A stretch of DNA of 64,000 bases from CAWGYQ01 sp963817395. Its GTDB lineage: Bacteria; Acidobacteriota; Vicinamibacteria; Vicinamibacterales; CAVPJW01. The stretch lies in the NCBI GenBank assembly GCA_963817395.1, contig CAWFOC010000003.1:186001-250000 (forward strand), read 5' to 3'. Position 1 is the stretch's first letter; each line of letters begins with the position of its first letter. The notes below the pieces were generated by a model, which saw only the letters and a list, made by a program, of their open reading frames with translations, did not search any database and was not told the origin of the DNA. The position numbers and the translations under genes are program-made. Positions 27,983-37,549 of the stretch are shown here, one piece after another.

Positions 27983-29291
27983 TCAGAAACTGTAGCGCAC
28001 GCCGAGCGTGACGTGGGAATTTCGCTCGTACTGGCCGATGAAGTCATCCGGCTCTCCCCGGATGAGCGACGCCGTCGCCGTCGTGCGCCAGTGCTGGCCC
28101 GAAGCCTGCGAGTACCTCGAGCTTCAGCCAGGTGCCGTCGCCGTTCTCTCGGGCTACCACCTCGGCGGCGACGTTCCGGTTGGTGTCGATCGTGTAGCCG
28201 ACGCGGCCGACGAAGGCGCGCGTGAGGCCGCGATCGGGCGCGAACTCCAGCGACGAGCGCGCCGTGATGACGTGCTCTCCGGCATAGCCGCCCACGAGCG
28301 ACCATTCGCCGATCAGCCGCTCGAGCTGCAGCACGTAGAGCACGTAGTCGTCGGAGTTGGGCTCGGCCGCATCGGGATCGCCGCGGAAATAGGCCGCTTC
28401 GCCCTTGAAGGTAAACCAGGCCAGCGGGAGGGCGAGATCGCCTCCGGCCATTGTCAACGCCGGATAGACGCGCGTGAGATCGATTGTCTCCAGCGCGACG
28501 GGACGGGCGTCGATGAGGGGAAGAGTGTTGAACCCGTCGTAGATGCAAAGCGAGAACTCATAGCCGGAGGCCACGCGGTTCCACCGAAGTCCTAACTGCG
28601 AGCCACCCGGCAGCCGCGCGCCGCCATCGACCACCTCGAACGACGCCGCCTCGGGAGGAAGCCCCGCCCAGCGTCCGTTGAGCAAGGGAATGCGGCTGGG
28701 CGTGAACGTGGGGACCCAGGCGACATCCAGAGTGTTCGCTCCGCGCTCGTAGCTGGCACGAGCCGCGGTGACGCCCAGCAGCTCGGTGTCGGTCACCTCG
28801 AGGTAGTCGCGCGGCGCGAAGCGATCGGTCGGATTGAGGATGTCGGTCTTGCCCCAGCGAATGAACTGCTTGCCGAGGTCTACCACCAGGCCCCCTCGTC
28901 GAACCGATCCCTGCAGCCGCCGAACGGAGAGTGCAGGGCGCTCGAGCCCGCGGTCGCGCCAATCCACATCCCACGACCGTTCGACCAGTCCGCGCGTGTC
29001 AGCTCGCGCATCGAAGGCGCCGGCGATCCGCAGCCAGGACACCGGGTCCCACGCCGGCTCGTAGCGAAGGAGCCCGTCCACCCCGCCGTGGCTGTCGTCA
29101 GGACCGTTGGTCTGGGGATAGTAGACGCCGCGGACGTCGGCGAACCCGCGCTGGGTCACCTGCTGCGCAGGGGCTTCGTCGGCCAGCAGCAACAGCCCGG
29201 CCGTCGCCACGACTGAGACGAGCGTGTGTTGTCGGCACCTCGAGCACCCGGCCCTGACGCCGTCCGTGGGGCTGGCGTCGGTCGACGTCAC
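27983..29291 (-). CDS. Outer-membrane beta-barrel protein, DUF1302-like (frameshifted)
   Basis: About 435 residues after repair. GTG 29291 (GTGA overlap with the LolA-like stop) gives a signal peptide ending LLLLADEAPAQQ. Alternating strands follow, with the motif LVVDLGKQFIRWGKTDILNPTDRFAPRDYLE seen in DUF1302/DUF1329-linked barrels. One extra G in GGG near 28093 hides the true end. Repair gives GFGQHWRTTATASLIRGE and a C-terminus VTLGVRYSF with the terminal Phe recognised by BAM. It is probably a channel or lipid conduit working with the adjacent ABC transporter and LolA-like carrier. Confidence 0.78.
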
Positions 29292-30094
29292 GATTCGCGC
29301 CGAAGCGCCTGAAGGGTGAAGCTGCTGTCTTCGAGCGGCAGGTTGTACTGCAGCTTGTCGAGACGCAGGATGGTGCGGCTGTCGCGACCGAGGTCGGTCA
29401 TTTCGAGCACCGTGGCAGTCCAGATCCCTTGAACGTTCACGATGTCGCTGTACTTCAGCCGCCGCACGAGCTGGTCCTTGATGTAGTTCTCGATTTGGGC
29501 AAACACGTAGTTGTCCTGGCGGATCCACACGAGCGACCGCGTGTACTGCGACGCCTTGCGCTCGCGAGGCGTCGATTCGATCTTCCAGTGGGAGACGCCG
29601 CCGATAGTCTCCTCGCCGAGCAGGCGATAGTCGTACTGCTCGACGTCACGTTCCTCGAGATCCTCGAAGCTGAAATCCGTGCCGAAGAATCGCGTCGAGC
29701 GATCCTGAAGGGCGATACGACGCTCGCGCGCAAGGGCCGGCGTCCACATCCACTGATCGGAGGCGCGATCGGGATGATTGAGGATCAGCAGAGCGACGCC
29801 CTTGACCTCGGCCGGCGCCGTGAAACGGAGCACCGATTTGCTGTTGCCGTGCGAGCCCAGCCGCTCGTACTCCCACCGCTTGTCGCTGATCTTCCCGCGC
29901 CGGTCGATCACCTGGAGCGTGCCCTCGTAGCGCTGCGACTTGGCCTCTGCACGACGCTGCGCCTCACGCACGATCTCGCGGGCGTCCTGGGCCCTGGCCG
30001 CGTCGCCGCACAAGCCCGCAACAACAATCGCTCCGACAACTCCGCCAGCCATTCCGCGCAGGGACATGTGAGCTCTCATCGCTGCCTCATTCAT
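29288..30094 (-). CDS. Outer-membrane lipoprotein-sorting protein (LolA-like)
   Basis: A 268-residue periplasmic protein. Signal peptide GMAGGVVGAIVVAGLCGDAARAQ; the mature domain has YEGTLQVIDRRGKISDKRWEYERLG, FTAPAEVKGVALLIL, WMWTPALARERRI, the F(F)GTDFSFEDLEERD motif and the C-terminal LPLEDSSFTLQALR, diagnostic of the COG2834-type LolA-like family found beside MMPL or FtsX-like exporters. It should carry a lipid or lipoprotein across the periplasm. It overlaps the permease stop by 8 nt and the barrel start by 4 nt. Confidence 0.85.
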   Translation of the reverse strand: MNEAAMRAHMSLRGMAGGVVGAIVVAGLCGDAARAQDAREIVREAQRRAEAKSQRYEGTLQVIDRRGKISDKRWEYERLGSHGNSKSVLRFTAPAEVKGVALLILNHPDRASDQWMWTPALARERRIALQDRSTRFFGTDFSFEDLEERDVEQYDYRLLGEETIGGVSHWKIESTPRERKASQYTRSLVWIRQDNYVFAQIENYIKDQLVRRLKYSDIVNVQGIWTATVLEMTDLGRDSRTILRLDKLQYNLPLEDSSFTLQALRRES

Positions 30095-32639
30095 ATTCGA
30101 GCGCCGCCACGAGCGAGCCTCGGACCGCCGCTTCGCCGGGCCAGAGCGCGGCCACGAACGCCGCGGCCAGAATCGTCGGAAAGATCAGCGCCGCGATCTG
30201 GAACGGGAACTCATAGCCGAGCCGCATTCCCGACAGATCCCGCACCGTCATCTCGAGCACGTAGTACAGATTGACGGCGCCGAAGGCGAGGCCCAGCACC
30301 GTCCCGACGACGCCGATGGCGAGCGCTTCCATCCAGACCGTACGGCGAACTTGTGCCCTGAGCGCGCCGACGGCCTGGAGCACGCCCAGCTCGCGGCGCC
30401 TGTCCATGATCGACACCGTCAGCGTGTTGACGATGCCGAGCACGGCAACGAGGACGGCCACGAGAATCTGGATGTAGGTGAGGCCGAGCCACTGTTCGGT
30501 GAGCTCCAGAATGTAGCGGCGCACGTCCTGATTGGTCAGCACCACGAGCCGGCGTTCCTGACCGACCGCATCGAGAATGCCCTGACGGACCGACGCCACG
30601 CTCGTGCCTGGCGCGACGTAGACGCGCAGCACGTTGGACGTGTCGTCGTGCCAGTAGCGTTCGAGAAGGCTGCGATCGACGAAGATACTGCCCTGCTGAT
30701 CGGACCAGTCGTCGATGATCCCGACGATCGGCAAGCTGAGCGTGCCGAACGGCGCAGCCACCTCGACGGCCTCTCCAAGCCACAGACCCTGGAGCAACGC
30801 GAAATTCTCGGAGACGATCAGCCCGCGTCCCGCTGCCGCTTCCGCGAACATCGTCTTCGGGTCGCCGGCTACCGATTGCCGAAGCGCGCGCCGCCCGATG
30901 CTCTCGAGCTCCACACCGATGACCAGTACAGGGATGTCTCGGTAGGTGATCCGGAAGCTCCTGACGCGCTGCAGTTCATCGACGCCATCGACGCCCGCCA
31001 CCTTCGCCGCGAGCTCCGGCGGAAAACGGAACGTCCGATCGCTCAGGTTCGACGATCCCGCCACGAAGAGATCGGGATTGAGCGCGGTGTCGAGCCAGCT
31101 CACGATCGACGCGTAGCTCGATTGCGAGATTCCACTGATGGCGATCACCTGTGCGAGCGCGAGCATCAGGGCCGCGACGGTGCCCGACGTGCGGCGCGGG
31201 GCCTGCAGCAGGCTGTCGGCGGCGAGCGCGCCCTCGACGGGCAGCAACCGCTTGAGCATCGGCCTGAGCGCGCGGGTCAGCCACATGGCTGCGCTCGGCG
31301 TCAGGAGCAGCGCGGCCACGATCGACAACGCATAGGCGCCGTAGAACATCAGCCCCGATCGCCCCAGGATCAGGGCGGCCACCGAAACCGACGCGAGCAC
31401 GAGCGCGAGCAGGCGTCTGACGCGGTTCTCGCCGGCCGTCAACACCTGATACTTGCCCTTCTGGAGCGCGTGGACCGGGTCGACCCGCGCCGCGTTGCGC
31501 GAGGGAATCCACGCGGCAATCATGCTGGTCGCCACGCCTATCGCGACCGCGATGGATGCGAGGCCAGGATCGGCGCTCACCTCCTCGGCACGCTCAGCGA
31601 TGCCGTAGATCCCCTCCAGCATGCCGCCGACATACCCGGCCATCGTCCTCGCCATCAGTGCGCCGACTGCCACGCCGATTGCGGAACCGATCAGTCCGGC
31701 CACCGCGCTTTCCGCGAGGAACAACCACCGGACCTGGCCGCGAGTGGCACCGAGGGCCCGCAGAATGCCGATTTCCGACCGCCGTTCGGTGACCGCAATC
31801 GCGAAGGCGTTGTAGATGATGAACATCCCGATGAAGAGCGCGAAGAGGCTCGAAATCGTGGAGGTCATCGAGTAGACACTGAGCATCGCCTGGAACTGCT
31901 CCGCCCGCGCAGCCGGCTGTTCGACCTGGAATCCGGCGCCGAGCAGACTGGCGAGGGTGTGCCGACCCGTCTCTACCGATACGCCCTCCTTGAGCGCGAG
32001 ATCGATGCGATCGAACATGCGGCCGCGGCCGAACATGGCCTGCGCGGCATAGATATCCATCACCGCGAGATTGCCGCCGAACGCGCTGGCGAGCCCGCTC
32101 CCGCGCATGATGCCGCGGACGGTGAACGAGCGCTCGCCGAGCGCCGTTCGAAGTGTCAGCTTGTCGCCGGTGTCCAGCTGGTTGCGCGTCGCGAAATCGC
32201 GCGTGACCATGATCGAATCCGGCTGGGCCAGAAACACCAGAGGGTCGTCGATGATCGCCTCGTCGCCGCTCTCCAGGTCGTACTCGCGAAGGCTTCGATC
32301 CCCGGTCATGTCGATGCCGAGAATCAGGACGTTGCCTTGCCCGCTCGTCAGCGTGCCGGCGACAGCCTCGATCACGGGCACCGCCACGCGCACCTCCGGC
32401 ACGGACTGCACGCGCTCCAGGACGTCCTCAGGGACGCCGGTCTCCCCCGCGGCCACCTGCAGCTCCGTCGCCCCGGCGATCCTGTCGACCGTGCGCTCGA
32501 AGGCGTAGAAGACCGACCGGTTCGCGGTGTGCATCCCCACGAACACGGCCACGCCGAGCACGATGCCCGTGGTGGTCAGCAGCGAGCGCAGCAGGTGCCT
32601 ACGAACGTAGGGCCAGCTGATCAGCCTCAGAAGGATCAT
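30087..32639 (-). CDS. FtsX-like ABC transporter permease (large, two FtsX domains)
   Basis: An 850-residue permease with N-terminal helix (LLTTTGIVLGVAVFVGM), a periplasmic MacB_PCD-type domain (residues ~40-240), three helices with RRSEIGILRALGATRGQVRWLFLAESAVAGLIG, and a second copy ending RRRELGVLQAVGALRAQVRRTVWMEA. This two-module layout with about ten helices resembles LolC/LolE fused into one chain. It would extract a lipid or lipoprotein from the inner membrane, powered by the ATPase encoded upstream, whose gene it overlaps by 41 nt. Confidence 0.88.
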   Translation of the reverse strand: MILLRLISWPYVRRHLLRSLLTTTGIVLGVAVFVGMHTANRSVFYAFERTVDRIAGATELQVAAGETGVPEDVLERVQSVPEVRVAVPVIEAVAGTLTSGQGNVLILGIDMTGDRSLREYDLESGDEAIIDDPLVFLAQPDSIMVTRDFATRNQLDTGDKLTLRTALGERSFTVRGIMRGSGLASAFGGNLAVMDIYAAQAMFGRGRMFDRIDLALKEGVSVETGRHTLASLLGAGFQVEQPAARAEQFQAMLSVYSMTSTISSLFALFIGMFIIYNAFAIAVTERRSEIGILRALGATRGQVRWLFLAESAVAGLIGSAIGVAVGALMARTMAGYVGGMLEGIYGIAERAEEVSADPGLASIAVAIGVATSMIAAWIPSRNAARVDPVHALQKGKYQVLTAGENRVRRLLALVLASVSVAALILGRSGLMFYGAYALSIVAALLLTPSAAMWLTRALRPMLKRLLPVEGALAADSLLQAPRRTSGTVAALMLALAQVIAISGISQSSYASIVSWLDTALNPDLFVAGSSNLSDRTFRFPPELAAKVAGVDGVDELQRVRSFRITYRDIPVLVIGVELESIGRRALRQSVAGDPKTMFAEAAAGRGLIVSENFALLQGLWLGEAVEVAAPFGTLSLPIVGIIDDWSDQQGSIFVDRSLLERYWHDDTSNVLRVYVAPGTSVASVRQGILDAVGQERRLVVLTNQDVRRYILELTEQWLGLTYIQILVAVLVAVLGIVNTLTVSIMDRRRELGVLQAVGALRAQVRRTVWMEALAIGVVGTVLGLAFGAVNLYYVLEMTVRDLSGMRLGYEFPFQIAALIFPTILAAAFVAALWPGEAAVRGSLVAALEYE

Positions 32640-33322
32640 TCAACTCGTCCCGGACGATTCGCCCGTCCCTGAGCGCAATCGTGCGCGGGCAGCTTCGGGC
32701 GACCTGAGCGTCGTGGGTCACGATGAGCACGGTGGCGCCAAGACGCGTGTGCACGTCTCTGATCAGGGCGAGGATCTCGGCGCCGGTGGTGGTGTCGAGG
32801 TTTCCGGTGGGCTCGTCGGCCAGAAGAATCGGTGGGTAAATCGACAGCGCGCGGGCGATCGCCACGCGCTGACGCTCGCCGCCTGACAATTCATCCGGGA
32901 GATGATCGAGGCGGTGGCCAAGCTGCACCAGTCGCGAGCAGCTCGCGGGCCCGATCCTGGGCCTTTCGGCGCGCCCATCCCCGCAGGTGCAGCGGCAGCG
33001 CCACGTTTTCGACGGCCGTCAACGTCGGCAACAGGTTGAAGAACTGGAACACGAAGCCAATCGTGTCGCGGCGCACACGGGTCAGTTCATCGTCGGAAAG
33101 TCCATTCAGGTTCTTGCCGTCGAGCTCGACGTCCCCTGACGTTTGCCGGTCCAGACCGCCGACGAGATTGAGCAGGGTCGACTTGCCGGACCCTGAAGGG
33201 CCGACGATGGCCACCATTTCGCCACGCGCGATGTCGAGGCTGATCTTGTCGAGCGCGACGACCTGTCGCCGGCCGTCGAAGAGCTTGACGACGTGGCGGA
33301 GCCGAATCATGGGTGAGGACAT
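32599..33322 (-). CDS. LolD/MacB-type ABC transporter ATP-binding protein (frameshifted)
   Basis: About 240 residues. Walker A IVGPSGSGKSTLLNLVGGLD, Q-loop FVFQFFNLLPTLTAVENV, signature LSGGERQRVAIARAL, Walker B ILLADEPTGNLD and H-switch VTHDAQVA define the LolD/FtsE/MacB class. One extra base near 32932 splits the frame; repair gives ELL-x-LVQLGHRLDHLPDELSGG. First gene of the Lol-like operon, placed just downstream of the palindrome-bearing promoter at 33344-33373. Confidence 0.87.
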
Positions 33323-33343
33323 GGCGTGGAAGGCAGCTGCTCG

Positions 33344-33373
33344 ATTATGTGAACTGTTTCACAAATAAGTCAA
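33344..33373 (-). promoter_or_regulatory. Sigma-70 promoter with internal operator palindrome
   Basis: On the minus strand TTGACT (33373-33368) and CATAAT (33349-33344) are 18 nt apart, a good sigma-70 promoter 21 nt before the ABC ATPase ATG. Between and overlapping them lies the perfect inverted repeat TGTGAA-CTGT-TTCACA (33348-33363). This is the best promoter in the window. A dimeric repressor, for example of the TetR type, binding here would block polymerase. No regulator gene is linked. Confidence 0.65.
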
Positions 33374-33440
33374 ATCAGGCCTGTTTGTTGAGTTCTTGGC
33401 ATGACGGGTGGCCGCGACCCGGCGGCTCGAGCTAGACGCC

Positions 33441-33659
33441 TCAGGTGCCGCCGAAGCCGATGGTCACGCGCTCGCCCTCCACGATGACGGGCACCGCGCG
33501 GCGACCGTGGCTCAGGACGAGCATCCGGTCCAGGTCCTTGGAGCTCTTCTTCACGTTGAGGTAATGAACCTGGTAGCCCCGGGCGGCATAGTCGTCTCGA
33601 GCCGCTGTGGTGTACGGGCACGAGTCCTTGCCGTAGATCTGTACGGTTGGTGCAGTCAT
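33441..33659 (-). CDS. Uxx-star-type glutaredoxin-like protein (Cys form)
   Basis: A 72-residue thioredoxin-fold protein: VQIYGKDSCPYTTAARDDYAARGY with CPYT at residues 14-17, HYLNVKKSSKDLDRMLVLSHGRRAVPVIVEG with cis-Pro, and ending IGFGGT. The AxxDY and MLxxSxGxRxVPVIVE pattern fits the Uxx-star glutaredoxin-like family, in which some members have selenocysteine at the first active-site position. Here the codon is TGC, so Cys. It is coupled to the upstream thioesterase by ATGA. Thiol-disulfide or deglutathionylation activity is inferred. Confidence 0.75.
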   Translation of the reverse strand: MTAPTVQIYGKDSCPYTTAARDDYAARGYQVHYLNVKKSSKDLDRMLVLSHGRRAVPVIVEGERVTIGFGGT

Positions 33660-34117
33660 CGTCGTGACCTGTTCACGTTCTCGGCCGCCACGCTCTTTCC
33701 GGCGAGTGAACCACCTTCGAACGCTTCGATGCGCTCGCGGATGTCGTCGGGCACGGGCACGGAGCGGGCCGCGGCGTAGTCGTACATCACCTGTACCGAG
33801 CGTCCCTCGGCCAGCAGCCCGCGATCGCGGGCGTGAACGATCTCGTACTCGCTCGCGAAGCTGGTGCGGCCGATCGACACGGCGCGCATGCGGACTTCAA
33901 CAAGGTCGCCGAACGTGGCCGGTCGGCGGAAGCTGCACTCGGCCCGCGCCAGAATCATCTTCGGGGCTGCGCCCCCTCTCGCGCGCAGCACCTCCTGCCA
34001 ATAGGCGAAGCGCGCCTGTTCCATGTAGGTGAAAAACACCGCGTTATTGACGTGGCCCATGGCGTCGCAGTCGCGGAACCGCACCTCGATCTGGTGCGCG
34101 AATCGATAGCCGCTCAT
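33656..34117 (-). CDS. Acyl-CoA thioesterase, 4-hydroxybenzoyl-CoA type
   Basis: A 153-residue hot-dog thioesterase. VRFRDCDAMGHVNNAVFFTYMEQAR holds the catalytic Asp (D-x-D-x-x-G-H-V-N-N) of the YbgC/FadM/4HBT class. SFRRPATFGDLVEVRMR is the next conserved strand. It hydrolyses acyl-CoA or acyl-ACP esters. ATG 34117 overlaps the MFS stop (ATGA), and the stop overlaps the glutaredoxin start, so MFS, thioesterase and glutaredoxin are translated as a coupled trio. Confidence 0.87.
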   Translation of the reverse strand: MSGYRFAHQIEVRFRDCDAMGHVNNAVFFTYMEQARFAYWQEVLRARGGAAPKMILARAECSFRRPATFGDLVEVRMRAVSIGRTSFASEYEIVHARDRGLLAEGRSVQVMYDYAAARSVPVPDDIRERIEAFEGGSLAGKSVAAENVNRSRR

Positions 34118-35303
34118 CTCACTCCCCCGACGGGCGTCAGGAAGGGTAGCACGCGAAGGCGCTTGAGGCCCGTGGCGCTGAGCGACAGCGCGAGGAGCAT
34201 CACGATCGACGCGCTCACGAACGGTGCGGTCAGGCCCGCACGGTCGAAGAGAAACCCGCCCCATGCCGGACCGATGACGCGCGCGAGACTGGCGAGCGAC
34301 TGCGAAAGGCCGAGCAGCGCACCCTGGTGGTCGGGACCGCCCAGGCGGGAGATGAGCGACATGAGCGACGGCGAATTGAGGCCCATGCCCACGGCGATGA
34401 GCACCAAGAGCCGCCGCCAGCGCCCCCACCGACGGGGCCAGCGGCACCGCCGCGAGTCCGAGCGCGATCAACAGGATGGCTATCGGCACCAGGCGAAGCT
34501 CGCCGATTCGGCGCACGATTCGTCCGACCAGCACACCCTGCACCAGGGCCAGTATCACGCCCACGAACGCGAACATGTACCCGATGGTCGAGGCGCTGAA
34601 GAGAAATCGCCGTTCGCTGAAAAGCGCGAAGGTGGCCTCGAAGCTCGAGAACGCCGCAATGACGATGAAGTAGATGGCGAGCAGCGTGGGCACGAACGGG
34701 CGCTCGAGCGCGAAGCGGAACACGTCGAGAGCGCGAGCGCGAATCGGTCGTCAGGGAAGCGCGCGGGCGCGATTCAGGCAGCAGGAACCAGGCAGCCACG
34801 AAGTTGCACAGCGACAGCCCGGCGGCAAAGAAGGCCGCAGCCGAGTAGCCCCAGTGGCTGAGAAATCCACCAATCGCCGGCCCGAATACAAAGCCCAGAC
34901 CAAAGGCCGCGCCCACGAGGCCCATGCCACGCGCCCTGTTCTCCGACGTGGTCGTATCGGCGATGTACGCCTGGGCGGTTGGAATGTTCGCGCCGGCAAT
35001 GCCGGCGGCTATCCGCGCCGCGAAGAGGAGCGTCAGCGAGCGCGCGAAGCCGAAGACCGTATAGGCCACGAACGACCCGAACAACCCGACGAGCAGGACG
35101 GGGCGCCGGCCGAATCGATCGGACACGCGCCCCCACACGGGCGCGAAGAGGAACTGCATCAACGAGAACGAGCCGGAGAGCAGGCCGATGGTGAACGCGG
35201 AGGCCCCGAACGTCTCGGCATAGAACGGGAGCAGGGGGATGATGATGCCGAAGCCGAGCAGATCGATGAAGATGGTGACGAAAATGACGACGCGCGGCGA
35301 CAT
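34114..35303 (-). CDS. MFS transporter, TetA/multidrug type (two frameshifts)
   Basis: About 395 residues after repair, 12 helices. IDLLGFGIIIPLLPFYAE and GRVSDRFGRRPVLLVG are helix-1 and loop 2-3 motifs of the TCR/Tet family, and AQAYIADTTTSENRARGMG follows helix 4. Extra bases near 34740 (repair DSRSRALDVFRFALERP) and 34405 (GG; repair ALAAALVLIAVGMGLN) split the frame into three pieces. It would export a drug-like or amphipathic compound by proton antiport. A TACACT box ends exactly 6 nt before the ATG, suggesting a leaderless mRNA. Confidence 0.83.
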
Positions 35304-35309
35304 GTCGTG

Positions 35310-35353
35310 AGTGTACTTCAGGTGCGCGGCCCTTCCTGGCTTCGTGTTATGAA
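35310..35353. promoter_or_regulatory. Divergent leaderless-type promoters between MFS and thyX
   Basis: The 56-nt gap between start codons holds TACACT on the minus strand (35315-35310), 6 nt before the MFS ATG, and TGT-TATGAA on the plus strand (35345-35353), 6 nt before the thyX GTG. At this spacing transcription would begin at or next to the start codon. No Shine-Dalgarno is present for either gene. Confidence 0.45.
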
Positions 35354-35359
35354 TACGGC

Positions 35360-37100
35360 GTGCCAGACACCGTGGCCACGCCCGACGAGTTCTCTCCGGA
35401 CGAATGCCGTCTGCTGACTCCCTATTTCACGAACCTCGACGGACCGGTCTTTGCGCTGACCAATCTTCCGGAGACAGTGAAGGGCGCTCTCTTCGCCCGG
35501 TATTCCCGATCCGCGAAGTCGCTCCGCCGCTTGTTTCTCGACGAATTTCTCGACTCGATCGGCGAACACCGGCTGTCCAACGAAACCGTCGGGCTCGCGC
35601 GCGCCGAGAAGCTCTACGCGCGCGTTTTCAGCGAGTACGGCGATGATTCGGTGGCACAGCTGGGCGGCGCGCACGTGGCGTGCGAACGGGTCTCGAACAT
35701 CCTGACCAAGGTGCTCGAGCGAGGCCGTCTGATGGCGTATCTCGAGCAGTCCACGCGCTACGTGCCTTACACCCAGCGGCCGGGGGGATCGTGGAAGTAT
35801 CACGTGCCCGCCGAGCTCGACGGCTCACCCCTTCGCGCTCGCTATGTCGGGGCGCTCGACCGGGCGTTCGAGACCTACGCGCGCTGGATTGAGCCAATGG
35901 AGGCGCACTTCCGGGCGCGGCATCCCAAGGCGCCTTCCGACAGCGACGGCGTGTACCGCGCCGCAATCCGCGCAAAGGCGCTGGACACGTTGCGTGGACT
36001 GCTGCCGGCGGCGACCCAATCGAACGTCGGGCTCTACGGCACGGGACAGGCGTACGAGGCGCTCCTTCTCAGAATGCGCGCCAATCCCTTGGCCGAGGTT
36101 CGGGAATACGCCGAACTGATGCTCGTCGAGCTTCGAAAGGTCATTCCCGCGTTCCTCACCCGCCTGGATCAGCCCGACCGCGGCGGCGCCTGGGCCCGGT
36201 ATCTCGCGGAGACACGCGAAACGGTCGGCCGTCATGCTCTGTCGATGCTCGACGAGATCGAGCCGGAAGATCGGCCCGAAGTCGTGCTGTCCGACTTCGA
36301 TCCCGAAGGCGAGATCAAAGTGGTGGCTGCCGCGCTCTATGCCACGTCCGATCTCCCAGACGATCAGCTCCGTCGTCTCGTCGCGGGATTGAGCGAGGAA
36401 CAGCGTCACGAGGTGCTTCACGACCTATGTCGGAGCGCGTCGCAACCGCCGCCACAAGCCCGGACGCGCGTTCGAGCGCACGAGCTACCGATTCGACGTG
36501 CTGACCGACTACGGCGCCTTCCGCGATCTGCAACGACACCGCCTGCTGACCATCGAGTGGCAGAAGCTGACGACGCGCCACGGCTACGTTGAGCCCGACG
36601 CCATACGGCAGGCCGGCGCGCTCGACGACTGGAGGCGCGTCATGGACGCCTCAGCCGATCTGCACGACGCTCTGACGGCCACCGGTCTCAACGAGGTGGC
36701 GTGCTACGGCGTGTCGATGGCGTATCGCGTGCGGTTCTATCTCGACATGAACGCCCGCGAAGCGATGCACCTCATCGAGCTCAGAACCGCACCACAGGGG
36801 CATCCCTCCTACCGCCGCGTGTGCCAGCAGATGCACCGTCTGATCGCGGATCAGGCAGGTCATCGCGCCCTCGCCCAGGCGATGTGCTTCGCGGATCACT
36901 CCGAGGTGGAGCTGGAGCGGCTTCAAGCCGAGCGGGCATCGGAGAAACGCCGGTTGTCCCAGGCCTGTGAAGACAGCCGCCTTTTCCGCGCCGCCGGCCG
37001 GGAGTCGTCTTCCTTGGCCCAGAAGCGCGAGAACTCGTCGAGAAACGAGAGCGACTCGAACGAGCGCATCCGGTCGAGGAAGAGCACGCCGTCGAGGTGA
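35360..37100 (+). CDS. thyX: Long flavin-dependent thymidylate synthase (ThyX-like) (frameshifted)
   Basis: A ThyX-family protein of about 540 or more residues with two ThyX-like halves. The first has GARAEKLYARVFSEYGDDSVAQLGG-type FYGHXSV-like helix and LEQSTRYVPYTQRPGG; the second has LQRHRLLTIEWQKLTTRHGY, matching the RHRxxS motif but with Thr. It would make dTMP from dUMP using FAD and methylenetetrahydrofolate. One extra C near 36427 (repair LHDYVGARRNRRHKPGRAF) splits it. The frame stays open to 37100, 178 nt into the convergent def gene. The last ~55 residues look like antisense of def, so the real stop was probably near 36925-36970 and lost to an error. GTG 35360. Confidence 0.8.
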
Positions 37101-37539
37101 TCGGTACTCGTGCTGGATCACGCGGGCGGAGAACCCGCGGGCGTCGATCTCGATGCGTGTGCCGTGCCGATCGAAGGCTCTCACCTTCACCTCCACGGCG
37201 CGCGGGACGCGGCCGCGCAGGTCCGGGATGCTGAGGCAGCCCTCCCAGTCGTCGGCCGTCTCGGTGGCCTTGACCACGATCTCCGGATTGATGAGGACAA
37301 TCGGCTCCGCTGTCTCGCTCGCGGGCTCGTCGTCGTGCCGAGAGTGCCGCCACGAAGATGCGCACGCTTTCGTGCACCTGCGGCGCCGCCAGCCCGACAC
37401 CGTGATACTCCTTCATGGTGTCGATCATGTCGTCGACGAGCCGTTGCACCTCAGGCGTCCGGATCTCCGAGCGCTCGAGCGGGCGCGCCTTTTCACGCAA
37501 GACGGGGTGGCCCAAGCGCGCCACCTTGAGAATCGACAT
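36923..37539 (-). CDS. def: Peptide deformylase (two frameshifts)
   Basis: Removes the formyl group from nascent proteins using Fe2+ or Zn2+. The N-terminus is VARLGHPVLREKARPLE, and motif 1 is HGVGLAAPQVH (G-x-G-x-A-A-x-Q). Motif 2 is WEGCLSIPDLRG (E-G-C-L-S) and motif 3 VIQHEYDHLDGVLFLDRM (H-E-x-D-H). Two extra bases, in GG near 37345 (repair VAALSHDDEPASETAEP) and CC near 37108 (repair QHEYDHLDG), break it; repaired length is 204 residues. All three motifs are intact, so the gene is surely functional in the cell. The TGA at 36923-36925 lies inside the apparent thyX C-terminus. Confidence 0.88.
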
Positions 37540-37549
37540 GGCTCAGGCG

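Noticed and set aside
30351..32672. 773-residue plus-strand frame opposite the large FtsX-like permease
   Set aside because: Its product is rich in Arg, His, Glu and Asp with no domain or hydrophobic pattern, as expected for the antisense of a GC-rich gene. The minus-strand permease has clear motifs.
33618..33620. Selenocysteine at the glutaredoxin active site
   Set aside because: The codon is TGC (Cys), not TGA, and no SECIS-like hairpin was looked for as none is needed.
36923..37539. Programmed ribosomal frameshifting in def and similar genes
   Set aside because: No slippery heptamer plus structure is apparent, the breaks are scattered over 21 unrelated genes, and nearly all are one extra base. 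Sequencing error explains them better.
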